A DNA stretch of 38,508 bases. Origin: Bacteroidota bacterium (GTDB lineage Bacteria > Bacteroidota > Ignavibacteria > Ignavibacteriales > Ignavibacteriaceae). Below are positions 1 through 8,784 of this stretch, piece after piece; the stretch's first letter is position 1, and every line of letters begins with the position of its first letter. The position numbers and the translations under genes were made by a program. Under the pieces are notes generated by a model that was not told the DNA's origin, searched no databases, and saw nothing but the letters and a program-made list of their open reading frames with translations. The DNA lies in NCBI GenBank assembly GCA_021815365.1, contig JAKAGZ010000025.1:1-38508 (forward strand), read 5' to 3'.

Positions 1-184
1 GCCCGCTAAAGATAAAATTTCCATCATTTGTTTTCTGCAGACAGGCCCCATAGTCGTTGTTATCACCGAAGGTAACGCTGAATATCGTATCGGCGTTTGC
101 TTTCACCCGAGGGGTTGATTGCCCGAACGCAATCACTCCCGCACAAGTAACCAACATAACAAGAGTTGCAATCATTGTTTTCAT
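1..184 (-). CDS. Secreted protein, N-terminal part (truncated by window edge)
   Basis: This reading frame starts with ATG at 184-182 and runs off the left edge, giving 61 codons. The start is supported by an AAGGA ribosome-binding sequence a few bases upstream; an in-frame ATG 9 nt earlier overlaps that sequence and is less likely. The protein begins with a signal peptide (MKTMIATLVMLVTCAGVIAFG, then Q). The following residues, with D-N-D-Y-G-A-C-L-Q-K-T-N-D-G-N-F-I-F-S-G, resemble one repeat of the DYG..xQQTxDGGyIxaG beta-propeller-like repeats common in secreted Bacteroidota proteins, often with a T9SS sorting domain. That family link rests on one partial repeat. It is the first gene downstream of the 297-1076 hydrolase on the same strand. 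Confidence 0.6.
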   Translation of the reverse strand, partial: MKTMIATLVMLVTCAGVIAFGQSTPRVKANADTIFSVTFGDNNDYGACLQKTNDGNFIFSG

Positions 185-296
185 AGCAGTCATCCTTTCT
201 TTGTATTTCCAATAATCTCCATTATGTAAAACTCTATCCTAAGTCCCGCTGTATGCTTGCCGGCAACTGGCAGGATTTTTTATTTCCCAGTAAAAA

Positions 297-1076
297 TCAT
301 TTATTCGTTAAAAAATTTTTTGATAAAAAGCTGTCGACTGCTTTCCAGTATTCATCGCTTATTTTGAATTGCTTCCACAAAACTCTGGCTCCGTGATACC
401 CCTCTGAAGAAGGGAGGAACCAAATTTTATTTTTGGATGGAATGGCATTGTAGATTTTATCCCAGTCTACTTTTTCACTTCTTGCAGAAGTTATAAAGAC
501 GGGACATTTTACATTTTTAGCTGCATCCTGAATATAAGTTTTGCTCTTCCCTGCTTTTTCAAAATACTCTCCCGGCGAAAATGCCAGCACGCCGTCTATA
601 TTTTTCGGATGATCGCCTGCATATTTTATTACAAGTGAAGCAGAATAAGAGCTGCCCCATAAAATAATTTTCCCTTTTGCATAATTTTTTCTCGCAAAGT
701 TTACTGCCGCTTCAATATCCTGGATTGCATCAATGTAACTTGTACCTTTTTTCAGCTCAACTGCACTTTGGTGAGTAAGATTCTGAACAAAATTTACACC
801 GCCGCCTGCCCTGAGGTCAACAGACATACAGTTGAATCCCATTTCATTTAGCTTAGGGGCTATCTCATTATATTCGCCGCGGCTCCACCCTGCCTGATGA
901 AAAAGTAAAATGAAAGGTGCTTTTGAATCTTTAACTAAATAAAGATCAGCAGTAACATTTACGCTGTCTTTAGATTTGAATGTAATGGTTTCTTTTTTGA
1001 GAAGATTAGTCCTGTTTACAGGGTAGACTGAAACAGTAAGAATTAATACGAGCAGAAATATTAGCGAGTGCTTCAT
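297..1076 (-). CDS. Exported alpha/beta hydrolase (dienelactone-hydrolase-like)
   Basis: The protein has 259 residues with a hydrophobic signal peptide at residues 1-20 (MKHSLIFLLVLILTVSVYPV), so it is probably periplasmic or lipid-anchored. The alpha/beta-hydrolase fold is suggested by an oxyanion-type strand and turn (ILLFHQAGWSRGEY, about residues 56-69), a nucleophile elbow G141-S-S143-Y-S145 with Ser143 as likely nucleophile, and a C-terminal His228 (GYHGAR) as catalytic base. The acid is probably Glu201 or Asp204, after the strand CPVFITSARS. The fifth elbow residue is Ser instead of the usual Gly, which is tolerated in this superfamily. The substrate cannot be told from sequence. An AAGGAG Shine-Dalgarno 8 nt upstream supports the start. 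Confidence 0.8.
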   Translation of the reverse strand: MKHSLIFLLVLILTVSVYPVNRTNLLKKETITFKSKDSVNVTADLYLVKDSKAPFILLFHQAGWSRGEYNEIAPKLNEMGFNCMSVDLRAGGGVNFVQNLTHQSAVELKKGTSYIDAIQDIEAAVNFARKNYAKGKIILWGSSYSASLVIKYAGDHPKNIDGVLAFSPGEYFEKAGKSKTYIQDAAKNVKCPVFITSARSEKVDWDKIYNAIPSKNKIWFLPSSEGYHGARVLWKQFKISDEYWKAVDSFLSKNFLTNK

Positions 1077-1081
1077 TTTTT

Positions 1082-1441
1082 ACACTCCTTATTTTTTGTT
1101 AAGGTAAATTAATCTAAAGGAATGAAAGAAGCATCAAAAAAAAATTTTGATTTTTATGCTGCGTTAATAATAAAGCCCCTCAGCAGGGCTTGAACTGAGA
1201 GGCTTGTCTATTATGGGAGGGAAATATTTATTGAACTGTAGCGAAATTGAAATTTTTCTTTCTGAAAAATTGCAGTACCTTATATACAATAGAGTAGTAA
1301 TAAGAACTATATCTTTTATTAATTTAATTACAAAAAGGAAAGTTATCAGTCAGATAAAGTATGATTTTATTGTAGCTGCTTTTGCTACATGAAATGTAAA
1401 TAAATTACACTGAAAAGCCAGTAAAGTAACCGGTTTAATTT
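1082..1441. other. Intergenic region with two hairpins, no supported gene
   Basis: This 360-bp stretch lies between the hydrolase and the OMP gene, both on the minus strand. It holds two inverted repeats. The first, at 1371-1389 (TGTAGC/GCTACA), lies about 50 bp past the OMP stop. The second, at 1174-1204, is longer and is listed separately. A 62-codon + strand frame beginning with TTG at 1204 has no ribosome-binding site and no recognisable sequence, and I do not regard it as a gene. The A/T-rich stretch just upstream of the hydrolase ATG probably contains its promoter, but I cannot place boxes. Confidence 0.5.
1174..1204 (-). terminator. Possible minus-strand terminator hairpin
   Basis: AGCCCCTCAG (1174-1183) and CTGAGAGGCT (1195-1204) form a 10-bp stem when read on the minus strand, where the single C/A mismatch becomes a G-U pair. 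A T-rich tail (TTATTATTAAC) follows on that strand. It would stop transcription coming from the OMP/fabF side before the hydrolase gene. The tail is not a pure T-run, so this is a moderate call. Confidence 0.4.
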
Positions 1442-1981
1442 TTATAATCCGAAAGAAAGTCCTGCATTCACTCCAAACCATGTAGTAGTAGAACCCGAAG
1501 CTCTGATTACGTTGTACCTAACATTAACATCCAGCGCAACTAATCCAATCGGACTAAATTTATATCTTACGCCAAGCACCGGTGAATAAATAAAATTTGA
1601 AGATGAGGTAGAACCGGGAATATTGTTAGCAGAGATCGCAAGCCCGACATCGCCGCCGAGATAAGTATCAATATTACTGCCGCCAGAAAAATATCTTATC
1701 CCTGCCATCAAGGGTAAATTATAATAATAATATCCCTTGCTATAGGGATTATTATCATTAAAATTCCATCTGTTATAACCCGCCGAAAATGCCAGTGATA
1801 CAGGAGAGAATGGAATTGAATAATCAAAAGACAAACTGGCTCCATAGCCATTATTCACATCGTTCTTAAAATCACTTGTAGGAAATTGTAGTCCCAAATT
1901 AATAGTCGTTTTTATCTGTGCAAAAGAATTAAAGGAAGAAAGGAGAACAACAACTATAATTGCAGTAAATAATTTTTTCAT
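1442..1981 (-). CDS. Small outer-membrane beta-barrel protein
   Basis: I place the start at the internal ATG at 1981, not at the longer in-frame start 48 nt upstream. It is preceded by GAGGAACGAGG and begins a clean signal peptide (MKKLFTAIIVVVLLSSFNSFA, then Q). The mature part (179 residues in all) is made of alternating polar/hydrophobic strands rich in Gly, Tyr and Asn and ends in a strand finishing GLSFGL, typical of 8-stranded porin-like/OmpW-like barrels of Bacteroidota. There is no peptidoglycan-binding OmpA domain. The gene lies 63 bp downstream of fabF on the same strand and may be co-transcribed with it. No specific ligand or function can be assigned. Confidence 0.7.
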   Translation of the reverse strand: MKKLFTAIIVVVLLSSFNSFAQIKTTINLGLQFPTSDFKNDVNNGYGASLSFDYSIPFSPVSLAFSAGYNRWNFNDNNPYSKGYYYYNLPLMAGIRYFSGGSNIDTYLGGDVGLAISANNIPGSTSSSNFIYSPVLGVRYKFSPIGLVALDVNVRYNVIRASGSTTTWFGVNAGLSFGL

Positions 1982-2044
1982 AACCTCGTTCCTCTTGTTT
2001 TTAAAACGTAATATAATTATACAAGTCAAAAGTGTACTGTAAAA

Positions 2045-3310
2045 CTAATAACCAGAATCTGAATATTTTTTAAATATTACCGTCGTATTGTGCCCGCCAA
2101 ATCCAAAGGCATTGCTCATCGAAATATCTACCTTTCTTTTCTGAGGTTTATTGAATGTATAGTTGAGGTCACATTCAGGATCAGGATGTTCGAAATTAAT
2201 TGTAGGTGGAACAATATCATTCATTGTCGCAAGAATAGTAGCGATTGCTTCAACTGCGCCTGCTGCACCTAAGAGATGTCCTGTCATACTTTTTGTAGAA
2301 GAAACATTCATCTTTTTAGCGTGATCGCCAAACAATTTTTTTATAGCTTTAGTTTCTCCAATGTCGCCAAGGGGAGTTGAAGTTCCGTGCATGTTAATAT
2401 AATCAATATCTTCAGTTTTAATGCCGGCATTTTTTATCGCCATTTCCATAGACAGCACAGCACCGGTTCCGTCAGGGTGTGGAGCTGTAATGTGATATGC
2501 ATCAGCCGACATACCAAAGCCGATAATCTCGCAATAAATTTTAGCGCCTCGTTTTTTTGCATGCTCTAATTCTTCAAGCACAAGGGTCCCGCTTCCCTCA
2601 CCCATTACAAATCCATCCCGTGTTGCATCAAAAGGACGGCTTGCTGTTGCCGGCGAATCATTCCTGGTGGAAAGTGCGCCTGAAGCATTAAAACCTCCAA
2701 CGCCTATTTCGTTTATCGGAGCTTCACTCCCGCCTGTTATTATGACATCAGAAACGCCGTTCCTGATCAGCAGATAACCATCTATCATATTATTATTCGC
2801 GGTAGCGCACGCCGAAACAATACAATAATTTGGTCCTCTGAAACCGTACTGTATTGAAATATATCCTGAAGCCATATCGGGGATCATCTTCGGAATAAAA
2901 AATGGGGAAATTTTTGATGGACCCTCATTAGCATTAATTATTGCCTGGTCGTAAAAAGTTTTTATGCCTCCGATGCCGCTTCCGAAAATAACACCTGTTC
3001 TTGCTCTTTCGCTGTCTGAGAGCGTATCGGTTTTAAGCCCGCTGTCTTTAATAGCCATCTTTGCGGAAGCCAGAGCATACTGTGAATAAGAGTCTAATCT
3101 TCTGGAAGTTTTTTTATCAATATAATTAATTGGATCAAAGCCTTTTAGTTCACACGCAAAGTGAGTATCAAGTTTGGAAGAGTCAAAGCTTGTAATCGTG
3201 GCGGCTCCGCTTTTACTCTCCATCATGCTGTTCCAGAATTCTTCGACTGTAAGCCCGATAGGAGTCAGTGCGCCCATGCCGGTTACAACAACTCTTTTGC
3301 TATTAGACAT
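2045..3310 (-). CDS. fabF: Beta-ketoacyl-ACP synthase II (FabF)
   Basis: The 421-residue protein is a condensing enzyme of type II fatty acid synthesis; this family elongates acyl-ACP with malonyl-ACP in the cytoplasm. The Cys-His-His triad is complete: Cys168 in VSACATAN, His308 in NMHGTSTPLGD and His345 in SMTGHLLGAAGAVEA. The C-terminal glycine-rich GFGGHN loop (403-408) is also present. The N-terminal KRVVVTGMGALTPIG and the length are those of FabF rather than FabB or FabH. An AAGGA sequence precedes the ATG. The usual partners acpP and rnc are not beside it; the downstream neighbour is a small outer-membrane barrel. A specialised KS of a secondary pathway is possible but there is no supporting context. 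Confidence 0.93.
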   Translation of the reverse strand: MSNSKRVVVTGMGALTPIGLTVEEFWNSMMESKSGAATITSFDSSKLDTHFACELKGFDPINYIDKKTSRRLDSYSQYALASAKMAIKDSGLKTDTLSDSERARTGVIFGSGIGGIKTFYDQAIINANEGPSKISPFFIPKMIPDMASGYISIQYGFRGPNYCIVSACATANNNMIDGYLLIRNGVSDVIITGGSEAPINEIGVGGFNASGALSTRNDSPATASRPFDATRDGFVMGEGSGTLVLEELEHAKKRGAKIYCEIIGFGMSADAYHITAPHPDGTGAVLSMEMAIKNAGIKTEDIDYINMHGTSTPLGDIGETKAIKKLFGDHAKKMNVSSTKSMTGHLLGAAGAVEAIATILATMNDIVPPTINFEHPDPECDLNYTFNKPQKRKVDISMSNAFGFGGHNTTVIFKKYSDSGY

Positions 3311-3468
3311 ATTTATCCTTGTAAAAATTTTTTCTTAATTAGATATAAATTAAAATGATCACGAATTGACAATTATTTAGAAAAATTACCCTCAAAGATA
3401 AAAATATTTCGTCAATTAATATAGAATCAGAATAATTATAAGCTGTTAAAAAAGATCATTTTATCGGT

Positions 3469-3951
3469 CTATGTAAGGATTTTATCAAACTTATCTGCTG
3501 TGAGGCGAAAAACCGACCACCCGTCCATAGAGACAGCTCCAAGCTTTTTGTAGAAATTTATTGCTGGTTCATTCCAATCCAGTACGCACCACTCAACTCT
3601 TCCGCAGTTTCTTTCCTTAGCAAGCCTTACAAGTTCTAAAAGAAGAGCCTTCCCTATTCCTTTGCCTCTGAATTTCTTTCGGACGAAAAGATCTTCGAGA
3701 TAAATTCCTGGTCTCCCCATAAAGGTAGAAAAATTATGGAAGAATAATGCCTGCCCTGCCGGTTCGTTTTCATACTCGGCAATTAAAACTTCAGCATACT
3801 TTTTTTTGCCGAAAAGATTTTCTCTTATATCATCTTCTGTAGCTATAACCTCGTGAAGAAGTTTTTCATATTCTGCTATTTCCCTGATGAGCGAAAGAAT
3901 TAATGGTACATCGGCGATATTTGCTTTACGGATAGTTAACTTATTTTTCAT
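3469..3951 (-). CDS. GNAT-family N-acetyltransferase (diamine/thialysine acetyltransferase-like)
   Basis: This 160-residue single-domain protein has the GNAT fold. The acetyl-CoA pyrophosphate loop is R95-G-K-G-I-G100 (FRGKGIGKALL). The preceding strand carries YLEDLFVRKKF, and the C-terminal motif is EWCVLDWNEPAINFYKKLGA. The N-terminal IRKANIADVPLILSLIREIA followed by LLHEVIATEDDIRENLF, together with the LDWN..AI.FY.KLGA motif, resembles the spermidine/thialysine acetyltransferase (SAT2-like) branch. The actual acceptor amine is not determinable. It stands alone between fabF and the divergent hybrid kinase at 4112. No strong Shine-Dalgarno is seen. Confidence 0.85.
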   Translation of the reverse strand: MKNKLTIRKANIADVPLILSLIREIAEYEKLLHEVIATEDDIRENLFGKKKYAEVLIAEYENEPAGQALFFHNFSTFMGRPGIYLEDLFVRKKFRGKGIGKALLLELVRLAKERNCGRVEWCVLDWNEPAINFYKKLGAVSMDGWSVFRLTADKFDKILT

Positions 3952-4111
3952 TTTTAGACTTTCTTCTTTAGTTGTAAATAAAAATTTCGAAAACCTGCGG
4001 CTTATGAAATCATATCAATGTCCGGCTTATTAATTTCACTTTTTAAAATTACTGATTCTAATTCTGAGTAAAATTTATTAGATTAAAACCACATAAATAT
4101 AGAGCGTATGC

Positions 4112-6748
4112 ATGTCAAATAAAAACAACAAAACAGTTGTTGACTTTATTTATAACGAACAAATACCTTTAGAAAGCAACGAATACCAGCATCTTTTAAC
4201 ACAATCAAAAGAACTGCTAGTTACACCACTGAAAGTTATGGCATTGCTTATAGCTATTTCCGGACTTTTCGCGATGGTATTTGAAGTTCAATACTTCACA
4301 CAATATTCCGTTAAGGTTTATATAACAAGATTACTTGCAACGCTGATAGCTTTTACAGTTCTGATTTTAATGAACACTAAAATAGGCAGAGAAAAACCAA
4401 TATGGTTTGTTCACATTCTGCTTATAGTAATAATAGCTTCATCAGGTTATATGATCTACCTTATACCAAAAACGATTATCGTAAACGCACAGATAGTCGG
4501 ATTGATGATCTTCACTTCAGCCTTATTCCTTAGCTGGGATGTAAAGAACCAGATAATTGTGGCAATATATTATAACCTTGTGTTTGCTGCTGCAATACTA
4601 CTGAACGATAAAAGTATTTATTTCCTTCCGAATATGTATGAATCGGTTATATTTGTTCTTTTCCTGAGCATTGTTTCTGTCATCGGCAGCGCAGTAAATT
4701 ACAGCCTGAGAATGCAGCTCGCCGAAAAGTCTTACCGTGTCAAACTTTCTGAAAACAAATACAGGTCTATATTTGATAATTCTGCTGAAGGAATTTTTCA
4801 AACCAGCATTGATGGAAAATTTTTAACAGTTAATTCTGCTTTGATCAAGATTCTTGGCTATGAAAATAAAGACGAAATGATGAAGCTGAACATTGAATTT
4901 GATATTTATAAATATGCCGGCGAGAGAGCAAAGATTATTAAAGAGCTGCAGGAAAAAGGCGAAATAAAAAACAAGCAGCTAACCCTTAAAAGAAAAGACG
5001 GCTCTGATGTTATTGTGAGGCTCAACGACAGAATCTATTCTGATGACAACGGAAGCAAAACATATTTTGAAGGAACTATACAGGATATAACTGAGCAGGT
5101 AATGGCTGAGGAAAGAAGAAAAAAAACTGAAGAGGAACTCAGGAAAGAAAAAATAAGATCTGATAATCTCGCAAAACAGGCGATGCAGTCGAATATGGTT
5201 AAAAGCCAGTTCCTTGCAAATATGAGCCACGAAATCCGCACGCCTATGAACGGCATTATAGGTTTTCTGTCTTTAATTGAAAGAGGCGCGTATAATAATA
5301 TTGATGAGATGAAACAGTTCGCTTACAATGCACGCACATCTGCAGAATCTTTATTAGAAATAATTAATGATATACTCGACCTTTCGAAAATTGAATCAGG
5401 CAAAATGTCGCTCGAGAAAATTGATTTTAATCTTGATGAAGTCGTTGAAGAATCAATTTCCATACTCTCAACAAAAATTGCAGAGAAAGAGTTAAGGGTG
5501 ATCAAAGAAATTGACAAGCATACACCAGTTTATCTTAAAGGAGACCCTAAACGAATAAGACAGATACTGATAAATTTGTTAAGCAATGCCGTTAAGTTCA
5601 CAGATAAAGGAACGATAAAAATTTATATTACTTCTAAAGAGAAGGACACAAATCTTTTTGAAATTTTTGCATCCGTGCAGGACAGCGGGATAGGAATTCC
5701 CGCCGATCGTCTTGATGTCCTCTTTAAACCTTTTTCTCAGGTTGATGGATCTCATACCAGGAAATTCGGCGGAACCGGACTTGGGCTTGCTATATGCAAA
5801 GAATTTGTAAATCTTATGGGCGGTGACATAGGCGTTGAAAGCAATAAGGGTGAAGGAAGTAAGTTTTATTTTACCATACTTCTCGAGCAGGGTGACAAAG
5901 AAAAAGTTTTAAGACCCGACAGTTTCCATAAGGATGTTCCGGAAACAGGAACTGAAAAATCAGGACAGCCCAAAGAAACAAAAATGACTAAAGATATAAG
6001 AGCTAAATTTAAAATCCTTTTAGCCGAGGATAATTTTATTAATCAGAAAGTTGCTTTAAGAATATTAAGCGAAGCCGGTTATACAGCAGATGCAGTTTTG
6101 AACGGAGCTGAGGCTGTTAAAGCTGTCTCCGAAAAAGATTATGATATGGTTTTAATGGATGTTCAGATGCCCGAAATGGATGGTTATACGGCTACAAAAG
6201 AAATCCGCTCAGTGAAAAACAATAAAAAAAATATTCCGATAATCGCAATCACTGCACACGCTTTAATGGGAGATAAAGAAAAATGCATCGAAGCAGGTAT
6301 GAACGATTACCTTTCCAAACCAATAAAGTCCGAAATTCTTATACAGAAAATTGATAAGTGGTTGAATATCCATATAGCTAAGGATGAGACTAAAACTAAA
6401 GAAGTTAAAAACGATTTGACTTTTGATTTTGAACATCTCGAAAAAATGAGTTCAGGCGATAAGGATTTTCAAAAAGACCTTGTGGCAACTTATTTTGAAG
6501 ATGTTGTAATAAGATTTCAAAAACTTGAATCTGCTATTGAAGAGAGCCAAAGCAGTATGGTGGTTAACGAAGCTCATACTATAAAAGGTGCAAGCTATTC
6601 CGTAGGTGCTAAAAGGATCGGCGATGAAGCATACGGGATCGAACTTTCCGGCAAGCTTAACGATTTAAAAAGTGCACAGGAAAGACTGCATTCATTACAA
6701 AACGCAATTGATGAAACTAAAAAAATATTAAAAAATCTTTTGTCATAA
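4112..6748 (+). CDS. Hybrid sensor histidine kinase (7TM-like, PAS, HisKA, HATPase, REC, HPt)
   Basis: The 878-residue protein contains most of a phosphorelay in one chain. Residues about 38-200 hold six or so membrane segments. A PAS domain follows at about 213-330, then a short coiled coil at 330-360. The DHp helix has the phospho-acceptor His373 in MSHEIRTPMNG. The ATPase domain has its N box at N488/N492, G1 at D524-S-G-I-G528 and G2 at G553-G-T-G-L-G558. The receiver domain (about 634-750) has acidic E639/D640, phospho-acceptor Asp683 in LMDVQMPEMDG, Thr714 and Lys736. The C-terminal HPt domain has His822 in EAHTIKGAS. All catalytic residues are intact. No response regulator with an output domain is adjacent, so the final target is elsewhere. 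The ligand of the membrane sensor is unknown. Confidence 0.92.
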   Translation: MSNKNNKTVVDFIYNEQIPLESNEYQHLLTQSKELLVTPLKVMALLIAISGLFAMVFEVQYFTQYSVKVYITRLLATLIAFTVLILMNTKIGREKPIWFVHILLIVIIASSGYMIYLIPKTIIVNAQIVGLMIFTSALFLSWDVKNQIIVAIYYNLVFAAAILLNDKSIYFLPNMYESVIFVLFLSIVSVIGSAVNYSLRMQLAEKSYRVKLSENKYRSIFDNSAEGIFQTSIDGKFLTVNSALIKILGYENKDEMMKLNIEFDIYKYAGERAKIIKELQEKGEIKNKQLTLKRKDGSDVIVRLNDRIYSDDNGSKTYFEGTIQDITEQVMAEERRKKTEEELRKEKIRSDNLAKQAMQSNMVKSQFLANMSHEIRTPMNGIIGFLSLIERGAYNNIDEMKQFAYNARTSAESLLEIINDILDLSKIESGKMSLEKIDFNLDEVVEESISILSTKIAEKELRVIKEIDKHTPVYLKGDPKRIRQILINLLSNAVKFTDKGTIKIYITSKEKDTNLFEIFASVQDSGIGIPADRLDVLFKPFSQVDGSHTRKFGGTGLGLAICKEFVNLMGGDIGVESNKGEGSKFYFTILLEQGDKEKVLRPDSFHKDVPETGTEKSGQPKETKMTKDIRAKFKILLAEDNFINQKVALRILSEAGYTADAVLNGAEAVKAVSEKDYDMVLMDVQMPEMDGYTATKEIRSVKNNKKNIPIIAITAHALMGDKEKCIEAGMNDYLSKPIKSEILIQKIDKWLNIHIAKDETKTKEVKNDLTFDFEHLEKMSSGDKDFQKDLVATYFEDVVIRFQKLESAIEESQSSMVVNEAHTIKGASYSVGAKRIGDEAYGIELSGKLNDLKSAQERLHSLQNAIDETKKILKNLLS

Positions 6749-6828
6749 TTCACCAATAACAATTAAGCAATTCCGATAAAACCATTTTGATAACTAAAAA
6801 TATCTATAAATTTATTAGCGGAAGTAAA

Positions 6829-7683
6829 ATGAAAACAGGACACAGAAGGTCTGCGGCATCTTTATTTATATTTTTTTTACTGCTGCTACCTGCAGTAAAT
6901 ATATACGGGTGGGGAGAGAAAGGTCACAAAATAATTAATCGCAAAGCTGTTGATTATTTCCCTGTCGAAATGAAAGATTTCCGAGTCTGGAAAGATTACC
7001 TCGGCGACCACGCCTCCGATGCAGACATCCGCAGATATACAGATAAAACTGAAGCACCAAGGCATTTTATTGATATAGATTTTTATAAAGAATTTTTAGC
7101 AGGCAGAATGATCGAAAATAAAGATTCTTTGGTCTCGATCTATGGAGAAAAAACTGTTACTAAAATAGGAATTCTTCCATGGGCTACGCTTGATACTTTC
7201 AACAAACTCGTTGAAGCTTTTAAACAGAGGAACAAAGATGAAGCCCTTCGCTATGCTTCGGACCTCGGACACTATGTTGCTGACGGACATCAGCCAATGC
7301 ACACTGTTATGAATTATAACGGGCAACTTACAAACCAGAAAGGTGTCCACGCAAGATATGAATCAGATATGATAAACCGTTACACCCAGGAAATTGAAAA
7401 TTCTTTCGGGAGCTGCAGCATTTCAGAAATTTCAAATCCTCTCAATTATATTTTCTCTTATATAACAGACGCAAATTCGGTTTGCGATGTTTTGTTTAAT
7501 GCAGATAAATTTGCTGCCAGACAAGCGGGAACGACTGATAGCGATGAATACTACAGCCTGATGTGGTTCAAAACAAAATACATTACTGAAATCCAGTTCA
7601 ACAAAGCTGCACAGGATCTTGCAGCTTTAATTTACACAGCGTGGACCGATGCAGGCAAGCCCGCTTTTTCTGAATTCAAATAA
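6829..7683 (+). CDS. Exported zinc-dependent S1/P1 nuclease / phospholipase C-like protein
   Basis: I start this gene at the ATG at 6829 (284 residues), preceded by GCGGAAG, rather than the in-frame TTG at 6787. A signal peptide (residues 1-27, ending NIYG) is followed at once by Trp28. In the S1/P1 nuclease and zinc phospholipase C superfamily an N-terminal Trp of the mature protein binds zinc, so cleavage here would create it. The other expected zinc ligands are visible: His33, His61 and Asp64 (DHASDAD), His79 (PRHFID), Asp145/His148/Asp152/His154/His158 (DLGHYVADGHQPMH) and His174/Glu178 (HARYE). Nuclease and phospholipase activities cannot be separated by eye. Its 3' end overlaps by 8 bp the converging methyltransferase gene. 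Confidence 0.85.
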   Translation: MKTGHRRSAASLFIFFLLLLPAVNIYGWGEKGHKIINRKAVDYFPVEMKDFRVWKDYLGDHASDADIRRYTDKTEAPRHFIDIDFYKEFLAGRMIENKDSLVSIYGEKTVTKIGILPWATLDTFNKLVEAFKQRNKDEALRYASDLGHYVADGHQPMHTVMNYNGQLTNQKGVHARYESDMINRYTQEIENSFGSCSISEISNPLNYIFSYITDANSVCDVLFNADKFAARQAGTTDSDEYYSLMWFKTKYITEIQFNKAAQDLAALIYTAWTDAGKPAFSEFK

Positions 7684-8443
7684 TTTTCTTTCTCGCTTCA
7701 GAAAGAATTATAGCGGATGCACTCGCAACATTCAGCGATTCTGCTTTACCATAAGAAGGGATCGTCAGTTTTGTATCTGCTATTTTAATTATTTCTTTGG
7801 AAGGACCATTTGCTTCGTTCGAAAAAACTAAAAGAGATCTCTTCCTGAACCTGAATGAGAAGACATTTTCCCCTTCCAGGTCTGAGCAAAGAATATTATA
7901 ACCTTTCTTTTTTAATTTTTTCATGTCCTCGTTCCTTGAGTCTTCAAATATATTCAGATGAAAAACTGAGCCCATACTTGCACGGATAGTTTTGGGATTA
8001 AATATCTCTGCACAGTTCTCTGTGAGTAAAACATTTTTCACACCGAACCAGTCACAATTCCTTAGTATAGTACCAACATTGCCCGGATCCGATATATTAT
8101 CAAGACAGCATATAAGGTTGTCTTTTATTTTTTCTGTTTCTTTTCTGTTAACGCGCTTCTTTGCAAAGACAGCCGCAATACCCTGAGGTGCTGCAGTATC
8201 TTTCAACTTATAGAACTCGAGATTTGATACTTTTTCAAGCCTGATTTTTTTGTTTGTTGAATCAAGAAATGATTTTTCTTTCTCAGCGAACTCGTTTGAG
8301 GCAATAATTATTTCACATTCATAATCGCTTCGCAGCGCCTCTTCAACTATCTTTTTCCCTTCAACAATAAATTTATTTTCTTCAAGGCGGAATTTTTTTA
8401 TGAGAAGTGAAGAATAATATTTCAACTCATTTTTTGACAGCAT
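7676..8443 (-). CDS. TrmH/SpoU-family 23S rRNA or tRNA 2'-O-methyltransferase
   Basis: The 255-residue protein has the SPOUT knot motifs in order. Motif 1 is LDNISDPGNVGTILRN, with Asn117 and Arg128. Motif 2 is FSNEANGPSKE, with Glu210 (usual form NExxG). Motif 3 is LTIPSYGKAESLNVASASAI, with Ser235-Leu-Asn237. The N-terminal substrate-binding domain (about 1-95, with FIVEGKKIVEEAL) matches the L30e-like domain of RlmB/TsnR-type enzymes. These use S-adenosylmethionine to methylate a ribose 2'-OH in RNA; the exact nucleotide is not predictable. The start overlaps the stop of the upstream DUF971 gene (TGATG), indicating translational coupling. Tail to tail with the 6829-7683 gene. Confidence 0.9.
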   Translation of the reverse strand: MLSKNELKYYSSLLIKKFRLEENKFIVEGKKIVEEALRSDYECEIIIASNEFAEKEKSFLDSTNKKIRLEKVSNLEFYKLKDTAAPQGIAAVFAKKRVNRKETEKIKDNLICCLDNISDPGNVGTILRNCDWFGVKNVLLTENCAEIFNPKTIRASMGSVFHLNIFEDSRNEDMKKLKKKGYNILCSDLEGENVFSFRFRKRSLLVFSNEANGPSKEIIKIADTKLTIPSYGKAESLNVASASAIILSEARKKII

Positions 8444-8784
8444 CAGATCAAATCGTTATAATTTTGTTTTTTGTGATAAGCCTGATCATTATCAAGCTGT
8501 GATAAATATTCCCAGGTATAAATGCCTGTGTTATGCCCGTCTTTCCAGGTGATCTGGATTGCGTAGCCTCCAACTGTCTGAATATTTTTTATCTTATACA
8601 TCTCGGGGCTTTCATTACTCTGTCTCTGAGACCTGTAACTCTTCATTAAAACCGTTTCGCCTTTACAAGAGGCACAGGGGCATTCCTTCCTCAAGTATTC
8701 AAGATCAATCTTACTTTCTTTATTATCACTCCATAAAATGAAAAGCTTATTCTTCTCAAAGATTTTTATCTGTTTAGGATTCAT
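8443..8784 (-). CDS. DUF971-domain protein
   Basis: The 113-residue protein is a stand-alone DUF971 domain, the module also found at the N terminus of gamma-butyrobetaine hydroxylases. Visible hallmarks are LEYLRKECPCASCKGE (Cys35, Cys37 and Cys40 form a CxCxxC cluster, likely metal-binding together with His84) and IQITWKDGHNTGIYTWEYL near the C terminus. Stand-alone copies in bacteria are often near iron-sulfur or ATPase genes, and a role in metal or Fe-S handling has been suggested for relatives; no such neighbour is present here. The stop codon overlaps the start of the RNA methyltransferase gene by one base, so the two form a coupled pair. Confidence 0.85.
   Translation of the reverse strand: MNPKQIKIFEKNKLFILWSDNKESKIDLEYLRKECPCASCKGETVLMKSYRSQRQSNESPEMYKIKNIQTVGGYAIQITWKDGHNTGIYTWEYLSQLDNDQAYHKKQNYNDLI

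Noticed and set aside
245-275. GCCGG/CTGGC hairpin followed by a T-run on the + strand
   Set aside because: Both neighbouring genes are on the minus strand, where the hairpin has no T-tract; no transcript would end there in the + direction.
1204-1392. 62-codon + strand ORF starting with TTG
   Set aside because: No ribosome-binding site, no recognisable protein pattern, and it begins inside a hairpin between two minus-strand genes.
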